64,000 nucleotides of DNA from Cohnella zeiphila (GTDB taxonomy: Bacteria > Bacillota > Bacilli > Paenibacillales > Paenibacillaceae), in the NCBI RefSeq assembly GCF_014212055.1, contig NZ_JACJVO010000001.1, forward strand, positions 204,553 to 268,552. The letters run 5' to 3'. A program made the position numbers and the translations under genes. A model generated the notes under the pieces. That model saw only the letters and a program-made list of their open reading frames with translations. It had not been told where the DNA came from and ran no database searches. Positions 16,643-25,287 of this stretch are shown here, one piece after another (position 1 is the stretch's first letter; each line of letters opens with the position of its first letter).

Positions 16643-17569
16643 ATGAGCAAGCAGCAGCCTTCTCTGTCCGGTCGGCGAATGGGGTTTCGCAATTCTCCCC
16701 GCAGATTCATCGCGCTGAGCCTGCTGCCCGCGGTGGCGCTCGTGCTCGCGTTTACGTATTACCCGTTCGCCCGCGGGATCGTGATGGCTTTTCAAAACTA
16801 CCAGCTGTTCGACCTGACGAACGTACACTTCATCGGCTTCGCGAATTTTAAAGGCATCTTCTCCGACCCCAAATTCAAGAGCGCGATCGGCAACACCGCT
16901 TATTGGGTGTTCATCTCTCTCATTCTGCAATTTACGATCGGGCTGACGGTCGCGCTTCTGTTGAACAAGCGGTTTCGCGGGCGCGGCATATTCCAAGGCT
17001 TCGTCTTCTATCCGTGGGCGCTGTCCGGCTTCCTGATCGGGTTGATCTGGAAGTGGATGTTCAACTCGCAGATCGGCGTGATCAACGACTTCCTGCTGCG
17101 CATCGGGGTCATCGGCGACCGCATCGGCTTCCTGTCCGACCCGAGGTGGGCGAAGTTCTCCGTCATCACGGCCAACGTCTGGTACGGCATAGCCTTCTTC
17201 GCGATCATGCTGCTCGCCGCGCTGCAGTCCGTGCCTTCCGAGCTTTACGAAGCCGGCAGCATGGACGGCGCCGGCGCGGCGCGCAAGCTGTTTAACATTA
17301 CGCTTCCCTATATCATGCCGACCGTTCTGACGACGACGCTGCTGCGGGCGATCTGGATTTTCAACGATCCGGCGATCATCTACGGGTTGACGAACGGAGG
17401 CCCGGCCGGCGAGACGCACATCCTGTCCTCGCTGATGCTCGACCGCATCATGTACGGAGGCGACTACGGGGCGGCTTCGGCCATCGGCATCGTCATGATC
17501 GGCATCCTGCTCCTGTATACGATCTTCTATTTAACGGTCACGCGCGCCGGGAAACTGGGGGATTTCTAA
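16643..17569 (+). CDS. Carbohydrate ABC transporter permease, MalF type (importer 2)
   Basis: About 308 residues with six membrane segments after a basic cytoplasmic tail. The EAA loop is ELYEAGSMDGAGAARKLF followed by ITLPYIMP. I chose ATG 16643, seven bases after AAAGGTGG; a GTG at 16631 would add four residues. It pairs with the MalG-type gene that follows after a single base. No ATPase gene is present in this operon either. Confidence 0.9.
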   Translation: MSKQQPSLSGRRMGFRNSPRRFIALSLLPAVALVLAFTYYPFARGIVMAFQNYQLFDLTNVHFIGFANFKGIFSDPKFKSAIGNTAYWVFISLILQFTIGLTVALLLNKRFRGRGIFQGFVFYPWALSGFLIGLIWKWMFNSQIGVINDFLLRIGVIGDRIGFLSDPRWAKFSVITANVWYGIAFFAIMLLAALQSVPSELYEAGSMDGAGAARKLFNITLPYIMPTVLTTTLLRAIWIFNDPAIIYGLTNGGPAGETHILSSLMLDRIMYGGDYGAASAIGIVMIGILLLYTIFYLTVTRAGKLGDF

Positions 17570-17570
17570 A

Positions 17571-18398
17571 ATGAAGCGATTTTCGGCGTCCGGCTTTCGC
17601 ATCGTATTCCTCGCGGTCTATTTCGTTCTGATGGTGTTCCCGCTCTATTGGATCGTCATCACGTCGCTCAAGCCTCAGAAGGAGATCTTCACCTATCCGA
17701 TCCGGTACTGGCCGGACCACCTGACCTGGCAGAACTACGCCAATATTATCAAAATCTCGAAGTTCCAAATCTACATCGGGAACAGCTTGCTTGTCTCGCT
17801 TACGGCCGCTCTCATCGTCTCCGCCATCGCCGTGCTCAGCGCGTACGTGTTGGCTCGCCACCATTTCCGCGGGCACGGGCAGATCATGCTCGGCTTCTTC
17901 CTGACCCAGATGCTGCCGGGATTCGTCTCGCTGGGGCCGCTCTATATGATGATGACGAAGATGGACCTCATCAACACGCGGCTGTCGCTCATTCTGATGT
18001 ACACGGTCGGCCTCATTCCGTTCTCGACCATTCTGCTCAAAGGATTTTTCGAACGGATTCCGAAAAGCCTCGAAGAAGCGGCCATGATCGACGGCTGTTC
18101 GCGCCTGTCGGCGCTGATTCGCGTCATCCTGCCGGTCATGCTGAACGGCATTACGGCGACGTTCATCTTCGCGTTCGTGCAGAACTGGAACGAGCTGTTC
18201 ATGGCCGTCATGTTCATCGACAACGAATCGCTGAAGACGCTGCCGGTGGCGATGAACTCGTTCGTCATGAAGTTCGATATCGACTGGGGCTCCATGTCCG
18301 CGGGCACCGTGCTGTTCGTCATTCCGACTGTCGTGCTGTTCGCCGTCGCGCAGCGCTTTATCGTGGACGGCCTGACCCAAGGCGCCGTCAAAGGCTGA
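17571..18398 (+). CDS. Carbohydrate ABC transporter permease, MalG type (importer 2)
   Basis: A 275-residue membrane permease with six segments, EAA loop SLEEAAMIDGCSRL and ILPVMLNG, and the C-terminal GLTQGAVKG common to MalG-type subunits. The ATG follows the previous stop codon almost directly, so the two subunits are translationally coupled. The PLP-enzyme gene starts 36 bp after it with no terminator between, placing that enzyme in the same transcript. Confidence 0.9.
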   Translation: MKRFSASGFRIVFLAVYFVLMVFPLYWIVITSLKPQKEIFTYPIRYWPDHLTWQNYANIIKISKFQIYIGNSLLVSLTAALIVSAIAVLSAYVLARHHFRGHGQIMLGFFLTQMLPGFVSLGPLYMMMTKMDLINTRLSLILMYTVGLIPFSTILLKGFFERIPKSLEEAAMIDGCSRLSALIRVILPVMLNGITATFIFAFVQNWNELFMAVMFIDNESLKTLPVAMNSFVMKFDIDWGSMSAGTVLFVIPTVVLFAVAQRFIVDGLTQGAVKG

Positions 18399-18434
18399 TT
18401 ACCGGTACCGCAGCAACGGAAAGGAACATGACTG

Positions 18435-19622
18435 ATGACCACACTCGGCGATCGCGAAAAGTTGTATACGTCGGCTGCGCACGACCCGTTCGACGGCCGG
18501 CACCACGGATCGATCCACATTCCGGTTTACCAGACGAGCTTGTTCTCGTTCGAGAAGTACGACGAGTTCCTGCAAGCGAATCAGGACCTGCAGCACCGTC
18601 ACGTCTATTCGCGGGGAAACAATCCGACCGTTCGCTATCTGGAAGACAAGCTGGCCGAGCTCGAGGGCGCGGAAATGTCCAAATGCTTCGCTTCCGGCAT
18701 GGCGGCCATCTCGGCGGCGATTCTGTCGGTCGTCCGGGCGGGCGACCATGTCGTCTGCGTCGACCAGGCTTACGGGCCGACCAAGCAGTTTCTGCGGGAT
18801 TACGTCTCCCGTTTTGGAGTGACCACGACGTTCCTGGACGGACGTTCGACAGAGGAGATTGCCGCCGCGCTGCGCCCGAACACGAAGCTGCTTTATCTGG
18901 AGAGTCCGACGACGATGCTGTTCCAGCTTCAGGATCTGGAGGCCTGCGCCAGGCTGGCCCGCAGCCGCGGCATCGTCACCGTTATCGACGGCACCTGGGC
19001 GACCCCGGTGTTCCAGCAGCCGATCCGGCTCGGAATCGATCTTGTCGTCCATTCGATCACGAAATACATTTCCGGCCAGAGCGACAGCCTCGGCGGCGTC
19101 GTCAGCGGCTCGAAAGAGCTGGTCGGACGGATTGCCGACATGGAATACATGCTGCTCGGCGGCGTGATGACGCCGTTCACGGCGGCTCAGGTAGAGCGCG
19201 GCTTGCGCACGCTGCCGCTGCGGCTCGAGCGCCACGAGGGCAGCGGGCTGGCGGTCGCGGAGCACTTGAGCCGGCAGCCGTACGTGCTGCGGATCAACCA
19301 TCCCGGCCTGCCGTCGCATCCGCAGCATGAGCTGGCCAAGCGGCAGATGACCGGCTCGAGCGGACTGTTCTCGTTCGAATCCGGCGAATCGGTGGAGACG
19401 ATGCGGGCATGGGCGGACCGGCTGCGTTATTTCCGGATCGGCGTCAGCTGGGGCGGCTTCGAGTCGCTCGTCACCGCCGGCCCGGCCCCGAACGGATATG
19501 CCGTCCCGGGGGCGCGCAGCCTCGTTCGCCTGCACGTCGGCCTGGAAAGCGCGGACGATCTGGTTCGCGACCTGGATCGGGCTTGGGCCGAAGCGGCGGC
19601 CGAAGCGGAAGCGGGGCGCTAG
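18435..19622 (+). CDS. Cys/Met-metabolism PLP-dependent enzyme (gamma-family) in importer 2 operon
   Basis: A 395-residue fold-type I PLP enzyme of the cystathionine gamma-lyase/gamma-synthase family. Typical patterns are the N-terminal YSRGNNPTVRYLEDKLAELE, the cofactor ring-stacking region CFASGMAAISAAIL, and the Schiff-base Lys210 in HSITKYISGQSDSLGG. These enzymes cleave or form C-S (or C-O) bonds at the beta or gamma carbon of amino acids in the cytoplasm. Being last in a sugar-importer operon is unusual; it may process a thio- or amino-acid conjugate brought in by importer 2. The reaction cannot be fixed from sequence alone. Confidence 0.85.
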   Translation: MTTLGDREKLYTSAAHDPFDGRHHGSIHIPVYQTSLFSFEKYDEFLQANQDLQHRHVYSRGNNPTVRYLEDKLAELEGAEMSKCFASGMAAISAAILSVVRAGDHVVCVDQAYGPTKQFLRDYVSRFGVTTTFLDGRSTEEIAAALRPNTKLLYLESPTTMLFQLQDLEACARLARSRGIVTVIDGTWATPVFQQPIRLGIDLVVHSITKYISGQSDSLGGVVSGSKELVGRIADMEYMLLGGVMTPFTAAQVERGLRTLPLRLERHEGSGLAVAEHLSRQPYVLRINHPGLPSHPQHELAKRQMTGSSGLFSFESGESVETMRAWADRLRYFRIGVSWGGFESLVTAGPAPNGYAVPGARSLVRLHVGLESADDLVRDLDRAWAEAAAEAEAGR

Positions 19623-20127
19623 GCTGCGGATGTTGCATTCGATGGGCGGCTTCGTTTGCGGAATAAAGGGAATTTCTAACTCCAAAAAGGGCGATTCCGG
19701 TCAAAATCGATGGTTTAGAGGGAAATCGTCCATTTACTGGGGAGAGAAACGCTGAGGAATGAGGCGAAGCGTTAAAAAAAGGGAGCTTTTCCCGCTAATT
19801 CTCCTGGGCCGGACGTAACGAAAAAAATAAGGGGAGGTATTCCCTCTGTTTTGAGAGAGGATCGAAATCTTCGGGCCGGCACCGCGATTCAGAATCGCGA
19901 CGTCGGCCCTGCTACGATTTTGGAAGGTGCCGCAGCGAGCGCCCTGCATCCCTAACTCGCCGGATGCCGGTTGCGTCCCGCCGCTCGACTCTTCTTTTTT
20001 TCGCACCGCTTCCTTTACGCCGAGTTTGATCGGAGGGCCGGTGCTCGGGTACATCCGGCAGTTCGTCTTCGTGCAGTCGCTGCCCGCGATCGGAGATAAG
20101 CCGGGCGGAGAACGGCTTCAAGTAGCG
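19623..20127. repeat. 505-bp non-coding interval with degenerate repeat units and a nested hairpin
   Basis: I see no convincing gene here. Around 19770-19860 two similar AT/purine-rich units occur in tandem, each an A-run, then GGGAG(C/G) followed by a pyrimidine stretch (TTTTCCCGCT and TATTCCCTCT). At 19873-19909 a nested hairpin has outer arms GGGCCG/CGGCCC and inner arms CGCGATTC/GAATCGCG around one base. The remainder (19920-20127) shows nothing recognisable. It separates two converging transcripts, but no stem is followed by a good T-run. Confidence 0.5.
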
Positions 20128-21744
20128 TCACGACTGGAACAGCGCGCGGTATTTCTGCGGGTGCATTCCGGCGTACTTCTTGAACACGGTGCTGAAATAA
20201 GCGGCGTTCTCGAAGCCGACCATCTCGGCGATGTCCAATATTTTGAGGTCGGGCGACTTGAGAAGCTCTTTGGCGGCTTCCATCCGTACCTTCGTAACGT
20301 ACTCGGTGATGCTCTCGCCGGTCTCCTGCTTGAAAATCAGGCTGATGTAGTTCGGAGACAAGTAGACTTCCTCCGCAAGCTTGGATACGGAGACGTTCTC
20401 CATGTAGGCTCGGGAGATGATCGCTTTGATTTTTTGGACGGTGCGGCCGTTTTTCTGGGTGTGCTTCTGCGCGAAGAAGCCGGCCAGCCGGCCGAACAGG
20501 CCGAGCATCGCCTCGCGGAGCTCGGAAGCTTCCCGCTTGTCGTAGAGGCTTGCGAGCACGGCGGAATAATCGGGAACGATCTGCCGGATGTTCTCGTCCA
20601 GCTCGCGAAGCGCTTTGTCGGCCGCGTGGACGAGCTCGACGCAGACGCTCTGGGCATAGCCGATCGGCAGGCGGGGATGGCCGCGCAGCGTGTCGAAGAT
20701 CAGTCCGACGGTCGCCGCCGCTTCCTCCGCGTCCCCGAGCTTCATCAGGCGGATCAGTTCGTTCTCGGCGTCGAACAGCTGCGGAAATTCAAGCTCCCGG
20801 CGGTCCGCCTCGAAGTCGCCGATGAACAGCACCGAATTTTTGCCCGTATAAAAAGTATGTCGGATCGCCGCCAGCGCCTCCCGATAGGATCCGTACAGAT
20901 CGACCGCGCTGCGAGCCGGCCGGCCGATGCCGCAGGAGGCGGACAGCTTCAGGTAGGTGCGGAGGCTGTCCGTCATCTCCCGGCAGACGGCCGCCGTATC
21001 GAGCGCACCTGGCGCCGGCGGGCGAAACAACACGACGTGCTCGTTCTCGTACATGGGGAACGAGGTGCCGCTTCCTCCGCGGGCGGCGATCTCGTCCAGC
21101 ACATTGTGGACGGAAAATCCGAGCAGCTGCTTGCGCGCTTCGCTGTAACGGCCGACCGCTTGCTCGTAATCGTCGATCTGCACCACCGCGACCGTCCATG
21201 GACCTTCCACCGGGAACGGCAGCCCGAAAAACCGCAGCTTGTCCTCCACCTCCTTTTCATTGCCGTACATGCCCATTGTCCATTCGGCCAGAAACTTCTC
21301 GCGCAGCACCGGCATGTTCTCCCGCACCTGCCGCTCCAAGCGCTCGGCTTGCGCTTCGCGGCTGCGCTCCGCGGAGATCGCGTCGACGACCTTGCGTACG
21401 GTCTGCCGCAGCTCGTCGAGCTTGATCGGCTTCAGAATATAACCGTCCGCGTTCAGGCTGAGCGCCGTCTTGGCGTAGCCGAAATCTTCCGCCCCGCTAA
21501 TGATGATGACCCGAACGGGATCGCCGTTCTCCTTTAGCTTCAGCGCGGCTTCCAGGCCGTCCATCATCGGCATGCGGATATCGGTCAGCAGGATGTCGGG
21601 CTTCAGCGCCCGGCACAGCTCGACCGTCTCCAGGCCGTCGGCGGCGTCCGCGATCACCTCGACGCCGAGCTCCTCCCAGCGGACGACTTCCTTAAGCCCT
21701 TCCCGCACATTGTATTCGTCATCGGCGATGATCATCTTCAGCAT
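20128..21744 (-). CDS. YesN-type response regulator with AraC DNA-binding domain 2
   Basis: A 538-residue regulator with receiver domain (acidic pair Asp8-Asp9, phospho-acceptor Asp55 in LTDIRMPMMDG, Lys in GYILKPIK), a variable middle region and a C-terminal AraC double helix-turn-helix (VSKLAEEVYLSPNYISLIF and NAAYFSTVFKKYAGMHPQKYR). Its start overlaps the end of the kinase gene by 26 bp, so the two are translationally coupled. Likely targets are the divergent orphan binding protein at 23633 and/or importer 3 just beyond it. Confidence 0.9.
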   Translation of the reverse strand: MLKMIIADDEYNVREGLKEVVRWEELGVEVIADAADGLETVELCRALKPDILLTDIRMPMMDGLEAALKLKENGDPVRVIIISGAEDFGYAKTALSLNADGYILKPIKLDELRQTVRKVVDAISAERSREAQAERLERQVRENMPVLREKFLAEWTMGMYGNEKEVEDKLRFFGLPFPVEGPWTVAVVQIDDYEQAVGRYSEARKQLLGFSVHNVLDEIAARGGSGTSFPMYENEHVVLFRPPAPGALDTAAVCREMTDSLRTYLKLSASCGIGRPARSAVDLYGSYREALAAIRHTFYTGKNSVLFIGDFEADRRELEFPQLFDAENELIRLMKLGDAEEAAATVGLIFDTLRGHPRLPIGYAQSVCVELVHAADKALRELDENIRQIVPDYSAVLASLYDKREASELREAMLGLFGRLAGFFAQKHTQKNGRTVQKIKAIISRAYMENVSVSKLAEEVYLSPNYISLIFKQETGESITEYVTKVRMEAAKELLKSPDLKILDIAEMVGFENAAYFSTVFKKYAGMHPQKYRALFQS

Positions 21745-23563
21745 CTTCCTCGTTCTCCTCCCATGTTGTCACGGCCGGTAGGGTGACGGTCACGACGATG
21801 CCGGGGCCTTCCCGGCTGCGATAGCGGATGCCGGCCCGGTCTCCGAACGTCATCTTCAATCTCTGATCGACATTCAACATTCCGAACGAACCGCCTTCGC
21901 CGCTGCCGCCTTCCAGCATGGCGTTCAGCGCCTCCGCATCGGCTCCGACGCCGTCGTCGGCGATCTCGATCTCGATCCGGTCCGCGATCCGGCGGGCCGC
22001 GATGTCGATGCGGCCGCTGCCGTGCCGCTTCTCGATGCCGTGAAGGATGGCATTCTCCACGAGCGGCTGCAGGACCAGCTTGACCGTATAATGACCCGGC
22101 ACGTCCGGGCCGACGCGAAGCGAGTAGTCCAGCCGGTTCTTGAAGCGGAACTTCTGGATCGACAAATAGCTTTCGACTTGGCGCAGCTCGTCCTCGATCG
22201 GGATCACGCGCCGTCCCTTGCTGAGGCTGTACCGGAAAAAGTCCGACAGGCTCGTCACCATATGGCTGATGTCGGGCACGTCGTGGCGCAGCGCGATCCA
22301 ATTGATCGAATCGAGCGTATTGTACAGGAAATGCGGGTTGATCTGCGATTGCAGCGCTTTGAGCTCCGCTTCTTTTTTCTTCACTTCGCTGACGTACAGC
22401 TTGTTGATCAGCTCCTTGATCTGCTTTATCATTTGGTTGTATTGGCTGAACAGGTACGTGAATTCGTCCTTGCGCTTATATTGGATGCGGATGTCGAAGT
22501 TGCCTTCCCGCGCGTAGGACATCGTCTTGATGAATTTGCGGATCGGATTCGAGATGTTGTTCGAGAGCAGAAGGGCGATGCCGAACGCAAGCGCCATGCA
22601 CAGGGCAAGCACGACATACATGGCTCTCCGGAAGGAGACGAGCTTGCCGTCCAGGTCGCTGAGCGGAGAGACGGAGACGATGGTCCAGTCGGGAGATTCG
22701 AGACGGCGGAAGGAGACAAGCTCGGCTCGTCCCCCGATCTTCTCTTCGAACGAACCGGCCGATTCCGCCAGCCCCATCAGCTTCCCGACATAAGAATCGC
22801 CGGCTACGCTTTGGCCCAGAAGCGAAAGATCGGGACTGACGATGACGTTCGCCTTGCTGTCGACGATGAAGATGGAGCTGTTCGCGGAAGGCTTGAGCTG
22901 GAAGAGCATGCCGTTGAAGTCGTCGATATCGGCGTCGATCGTCAGCAGGCCGACGTACGGGATCGCCACGTTCTTCAGGCCGAACAGCCGCTTGGCGAGC
23001 TTGATCGTATAGGTCGTGCCGGTCGCCGACGTCTGAGCCTGCAGGCCGACGATGGTATAGCGGGCTTTCGGCGGAAGGGCGGTGTACCATGATTCCGTCT
23101 CGATCTCGCCGATCGTCGACACGCTGCGGGAGAAGTTGTATTGCACGTATTCGGGCCGGTCCAGCATGTAGAGCTTCGGAATGAACTGGGCGCCCGGTCC
23201 GTCGGGCTGATCGTAGCCGTCGAGGATTTTGTTCAGATTCGCCAGCTCGTTGACGAAGCCGACCTGGTCGGTCGGGCGATCGGCGGACAGAAGATCGATC
23301 ATGTCCGGATTGAGATAGATGGAGTTCGCCACGCCGTCCATCTCTTCGAACTTTTTGAGCAGCACCGTTTCCGTCATATTGAGGTTCTTTTGAACCGAAG
23401 CGTCGATGTTGTCCGTAATCGTGCGATACGACTCGTTGTAGATCGTCACGGAGATGATCGATGTCGGCAGGATAACGAGAAGCAGGAAATAGAGCAGCAG
23501 CCGATACTTCAGACTGATCCGGTTCAGCGTGATCAGGCCGGCGGCTTTCCGAAGCGCGAGCAT
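21719..23563 (-). CDS. YesM-type sensor histidine kinase 2
   Basis: A 614-residue membrane kinase: N-terminal membrane helix (LLLYFLLLVILPTSIIS), a large extracellular dCache-like sensor of roughly 260 residues, a second helix (MYVVLALCMALAFGIALLL), a HAMP linker, and a LytS/YesM kinase with His411 in the classical INPHFLYNTLDSIN box. The ATPase shows VLQPLVENAILHGIEKR, ADDGVGAD and GGSFGMLNVDQRL. It precedes and overlaps its response regulator. The divergent gene encodes a solute-binding lipoprotein without its own permeases, which may supply the signal. Confidence 0.9.
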   Translation of the reverse strand: MLALRKAAGLITLNRISLKYRLLLYFLLLVILPTSIISVTIYNESYRTITDNIDASVQKNLNMTETVLLKKFEEMDGVANSIYLNPDMIDLLSADRPTDQVGFVNELANLNKILDGYDQPDGPGAQFIPKLYMLDRPEYVQYNFSRSVSTIGEIETESWYTALPPKARYTIVGLQAQTSATGTTYTIKLAKRLFGLKNVAIPYVGLLTIDADIDDFNGMLFQLKPSANSSIFIVDSKANVIVSPDLSLLGQSVAGDSYVGKLMGLAESAGSFEEKIGGRAELVSFRRLESPDWTIVSVSPLSDLDGKLVSFRRAMYVVLALCMALAFGIALLLSNNISNPIRKFIKTMSYAREGNFDIRIQYKRKDEFTYLFSQYNQMIKQIKELINKLYVSEVKKKEAELKALQSQINPHFLYNTLDSINWIALRHDVPDISHMVTSLSDFFRYSLSKGRRVIPIEDELRQVESYLSIQKFRFKNRLDYSLRVGPDVPGHYTVKLVLQPLVENAILHGIEKRHGSGRIDIAARRIADRIEIEIADDGVGADAEALNAMLEGGSGEGGSFGMLNVDQRLKMTFGDRAGIRYRSREGPGIVVTVTLPAVTTWEENEEDAEDDHRR

Positions 23564-23632
23564 ACGTGGGCTGCCCCTTTCCTTGATGTAGATGTTGACA
23601 GCGGTTCCACACCATTATAAGGGGATTCGAAA

Positions 23633-25102
23633 ATGATGAAAAGCGTTATTGGAGACGCAGCGAAGCTTCTGCTGGCCGGAGGGGCGCTGCTCGTTGCGGC
23701 AGGCTGCAGCGGCCAGGCCGGTTCGGAGGCCGCCTCTTCGATGCCGGGCGGCGGCCAGGCGGACGAGATTACCCTCGCCTTTCAGGACTCCGCCCGGACG
23801 AAGGACGTCGAGGACCTGATCGCCAAGTTCAACGCGTCGCACCCCGGAGTTCAAGTGGAGACGCTTGCCCTGCCAAGCGACCGTTACGACGAATCGCTCA
23901 ACATGCTCATGACGTCCGGTGAAGGTCCGGACGTGTTCGAGATCGGAACCGGCTGGCTGACGAGCTATATCTACAAGAACTGGCTGCTCGACCTTTCGGA
24001 AGCGGCGCCGGATGACGTTCGCGGCGAATTCCCCGCATGGGCGGCTGATTATACGAAGAAGAACGACCACTATTATGCGATCCCGTCCGCCATGATGACC
24101 GTGCGGCTGATCTACAACAAGAAGCTGCTGGCGAGCGCCGGCTGCGATCCGGACCGTCCGCCCGCTACGCTGGAGGAGCTGAAGAGCTGCGCCGACCGCA
24201 TCTCGGAGGCGGGGACCGGCTACAACCGATACGGCTTCGCGCTGCCGGCGAACGACGACGAGGCCGGCTTCCGTCTGCCGCTCGAGATGGCGGGAACGTA
24301 CGGCGGCGTCTACGATTACGATTATACGCTGGGAAAATACGATTTCTCCGCGTACTTGCCATGGTTCCAAGCGATGCTTGACATGAAGCGGGAGGGAGGG
24401 CTGTTCCCCGGCGAGATCTCGCTGAAGTTCGATACGGCGCTGACGCAATTCGCCCAGGGGAACGTCGGCATGATGATCGTGTCGAGCCGCGACTTCGCCG
24501 CGCTGGAGCGGATGCTGCCGGCTTCGTTCGAATGGGGGGCCGCGATGCCTCCAAGCTTCGATGCCGCGAGCAAGGGGAAGGGGGCGCTCATGATCGAGCC
24601 CGAGCCGCCTTTCGCCGTCAACGCCTACACGGCTCACAAGGAGGAGGCGATAGACCTTTGGCAGTATCTGTTGTCCGACGACTATCTGGGTGAGCTGTAT
24701 GAGAAAGGCGAGCTCATTCCGGCCCGTCCGGAGGTGACGGAAGACAGCCGGTATCGGCCCTCGCTGCCGAGCATGCGAGAGTTTCTTCCTGCGTCGGAGG
24801 AGTCGATCTACCCCAAAGAGCCGAAGTTCATTCTGAAATACGAGCCGACCCAATTCATCCAGGGCAACGTGGGGGATTCCGTGCGCATGAAGGCGTACCG
24901 GGATATTCTGCAGGGGCTGCGATCGCCCGAAGAGGCATTGAAAGAGCTGACCGAGCAGTACAACCGTTCCATCGAAAACGCGATCTACCAGAAGCTGATC
25001 AACATGAACGATTACGTCTTTCCCGACTTCGATCCGCTACTGCCGCTGGCCGCCAAAAATTTGTCGCAGGCCGACTCGGTGGAAAATGGAGTGCTGCCGT
25101 AG
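23633..25102 (+). CDS. Orphan extracellular solute-binding lipoprotein
   Basis: A 489-residue family-1 binding protein with a lipobox AAGC (Cys25). It has the normal two-lobe patterns (DVFEIGTGWLTSYIYKN, AIPSAMMTVRLIYNKKLL). No permease genes follow in the same unit: the next gene is another binding protein with its own promoter region and permeases. It is divergent from the kinase/regulator pair, 69 bp away. It could share the importer 3 permeases, or act as an extracellular sensor partner of the kinase. A TTGACA at 23595 pairs only poorly (15-bp spacing) with TATAAG. Confidence 0.87.
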   Translation: MMKSVIGDAAKLLLAGGALLVAAGCSGQAGSEAASSMPGGGQADEITLAFQDSARTKDVEDLIAKFNASHPGVQVETLALPSDRYDESLNMLMTSGEGPDVFEIGTGWLTSYIYKNWLLDLSEAAPDDVRGEFPAWAADYTKKNDHYYAIPSAMMTVRLIYNKKLLASAGCDPDRPPATLEELKSCADRISEAGTGYNRYGFALPANDDEAGFRLPLEMAGTYGGVYDYDYTLGKYDFSAYLPWFQAMLDMKREGGLFPGEISLKFDTALTQFAQGNVGMMIVSSRDFAALERMLPASFEWGAAMPPSFDAASKGKGALMIEPEPPFAVNAYTAHKEEAIDLWQYLLSDDYLGELYEKGELIPARPEVTEDSRYRPSLPSMREFLPASEESIYPKEPKFILKYEPTQFIQGNVGDSVRMKAYRDILQGLRSPEEALKELTEQYNRSIENAIYQKLINMNDYVFPDFDPLLPLAAKNLSQADSVENGVLP

Positions 25103-25120
25103 ACAAAGTTTTCATTTGGA

Positions 25121-25134
25121 TGTAAGCGCATGCA
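25121..25134 (+). promoter_or_regulatory. Candidate CcpA (cre) site upstream of importer 3
   Basis: TGTAAGCGCATGCA is nearly palindromic and differs from the consensus TGWAANCGNTNNCA at one position. It lies about 150 bp before the importer 3 binding-protein gene and just after the orphan binding-protein gene, so it could impose glucose repression on importer 3. Confidence 0.5.
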
Positions 25135-25144
25135 AAAAAGGAGG

Positions 25145-25162
25145 CTCGGCTTCTACGCCGAG
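25145..25162 (+). terminator. Possible weak terminator after the orphan binding protein
   Basis: CTCGGC (25145-25150) and GCCGAG (25157-25162) form a short hairpin; only a broken T-rich stretch follows. Confidence 0.35.
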
Positions 25163-25207
25163 AAGACATTTTCGATAGAATTTTGAAGGCCGCTATAGAT
25201 AATTGGA

Positions 25208-25236
25208 TTCAGCAAGCCCGAGAAAGCGTCTACAAT
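25208..25236 (+). promoter_or_regulatory. Possible importer 3 promoter
   Basis: TACAAT (25231-25236) with a weak -35 TTCAGC (25208-25213) at 17-bp spacing, 50 bp upstream of the start codon. The poor -35 would fit dependence on an activator such as the nearby response regulator. Confidence 0.35.
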
Positions 25237-25287
25237 GGGATTTGTCGCAATCGCAATATCGCTTTATCCACACAAAGGAGGGTTACC

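Noticed and set aside
19927..21537. 536-codon plus-strand open frame
   Set aside because: Antisense to the response regulator, whose receiver and AraC motifs prove the other strand is coding.
23595..23621. TTGACA...TATAAG as the promoter of the orphan binding protein
   Set aside because: The spacing is only 15 bp, too short for a normal sigma-A promoter; not listed as a feature.
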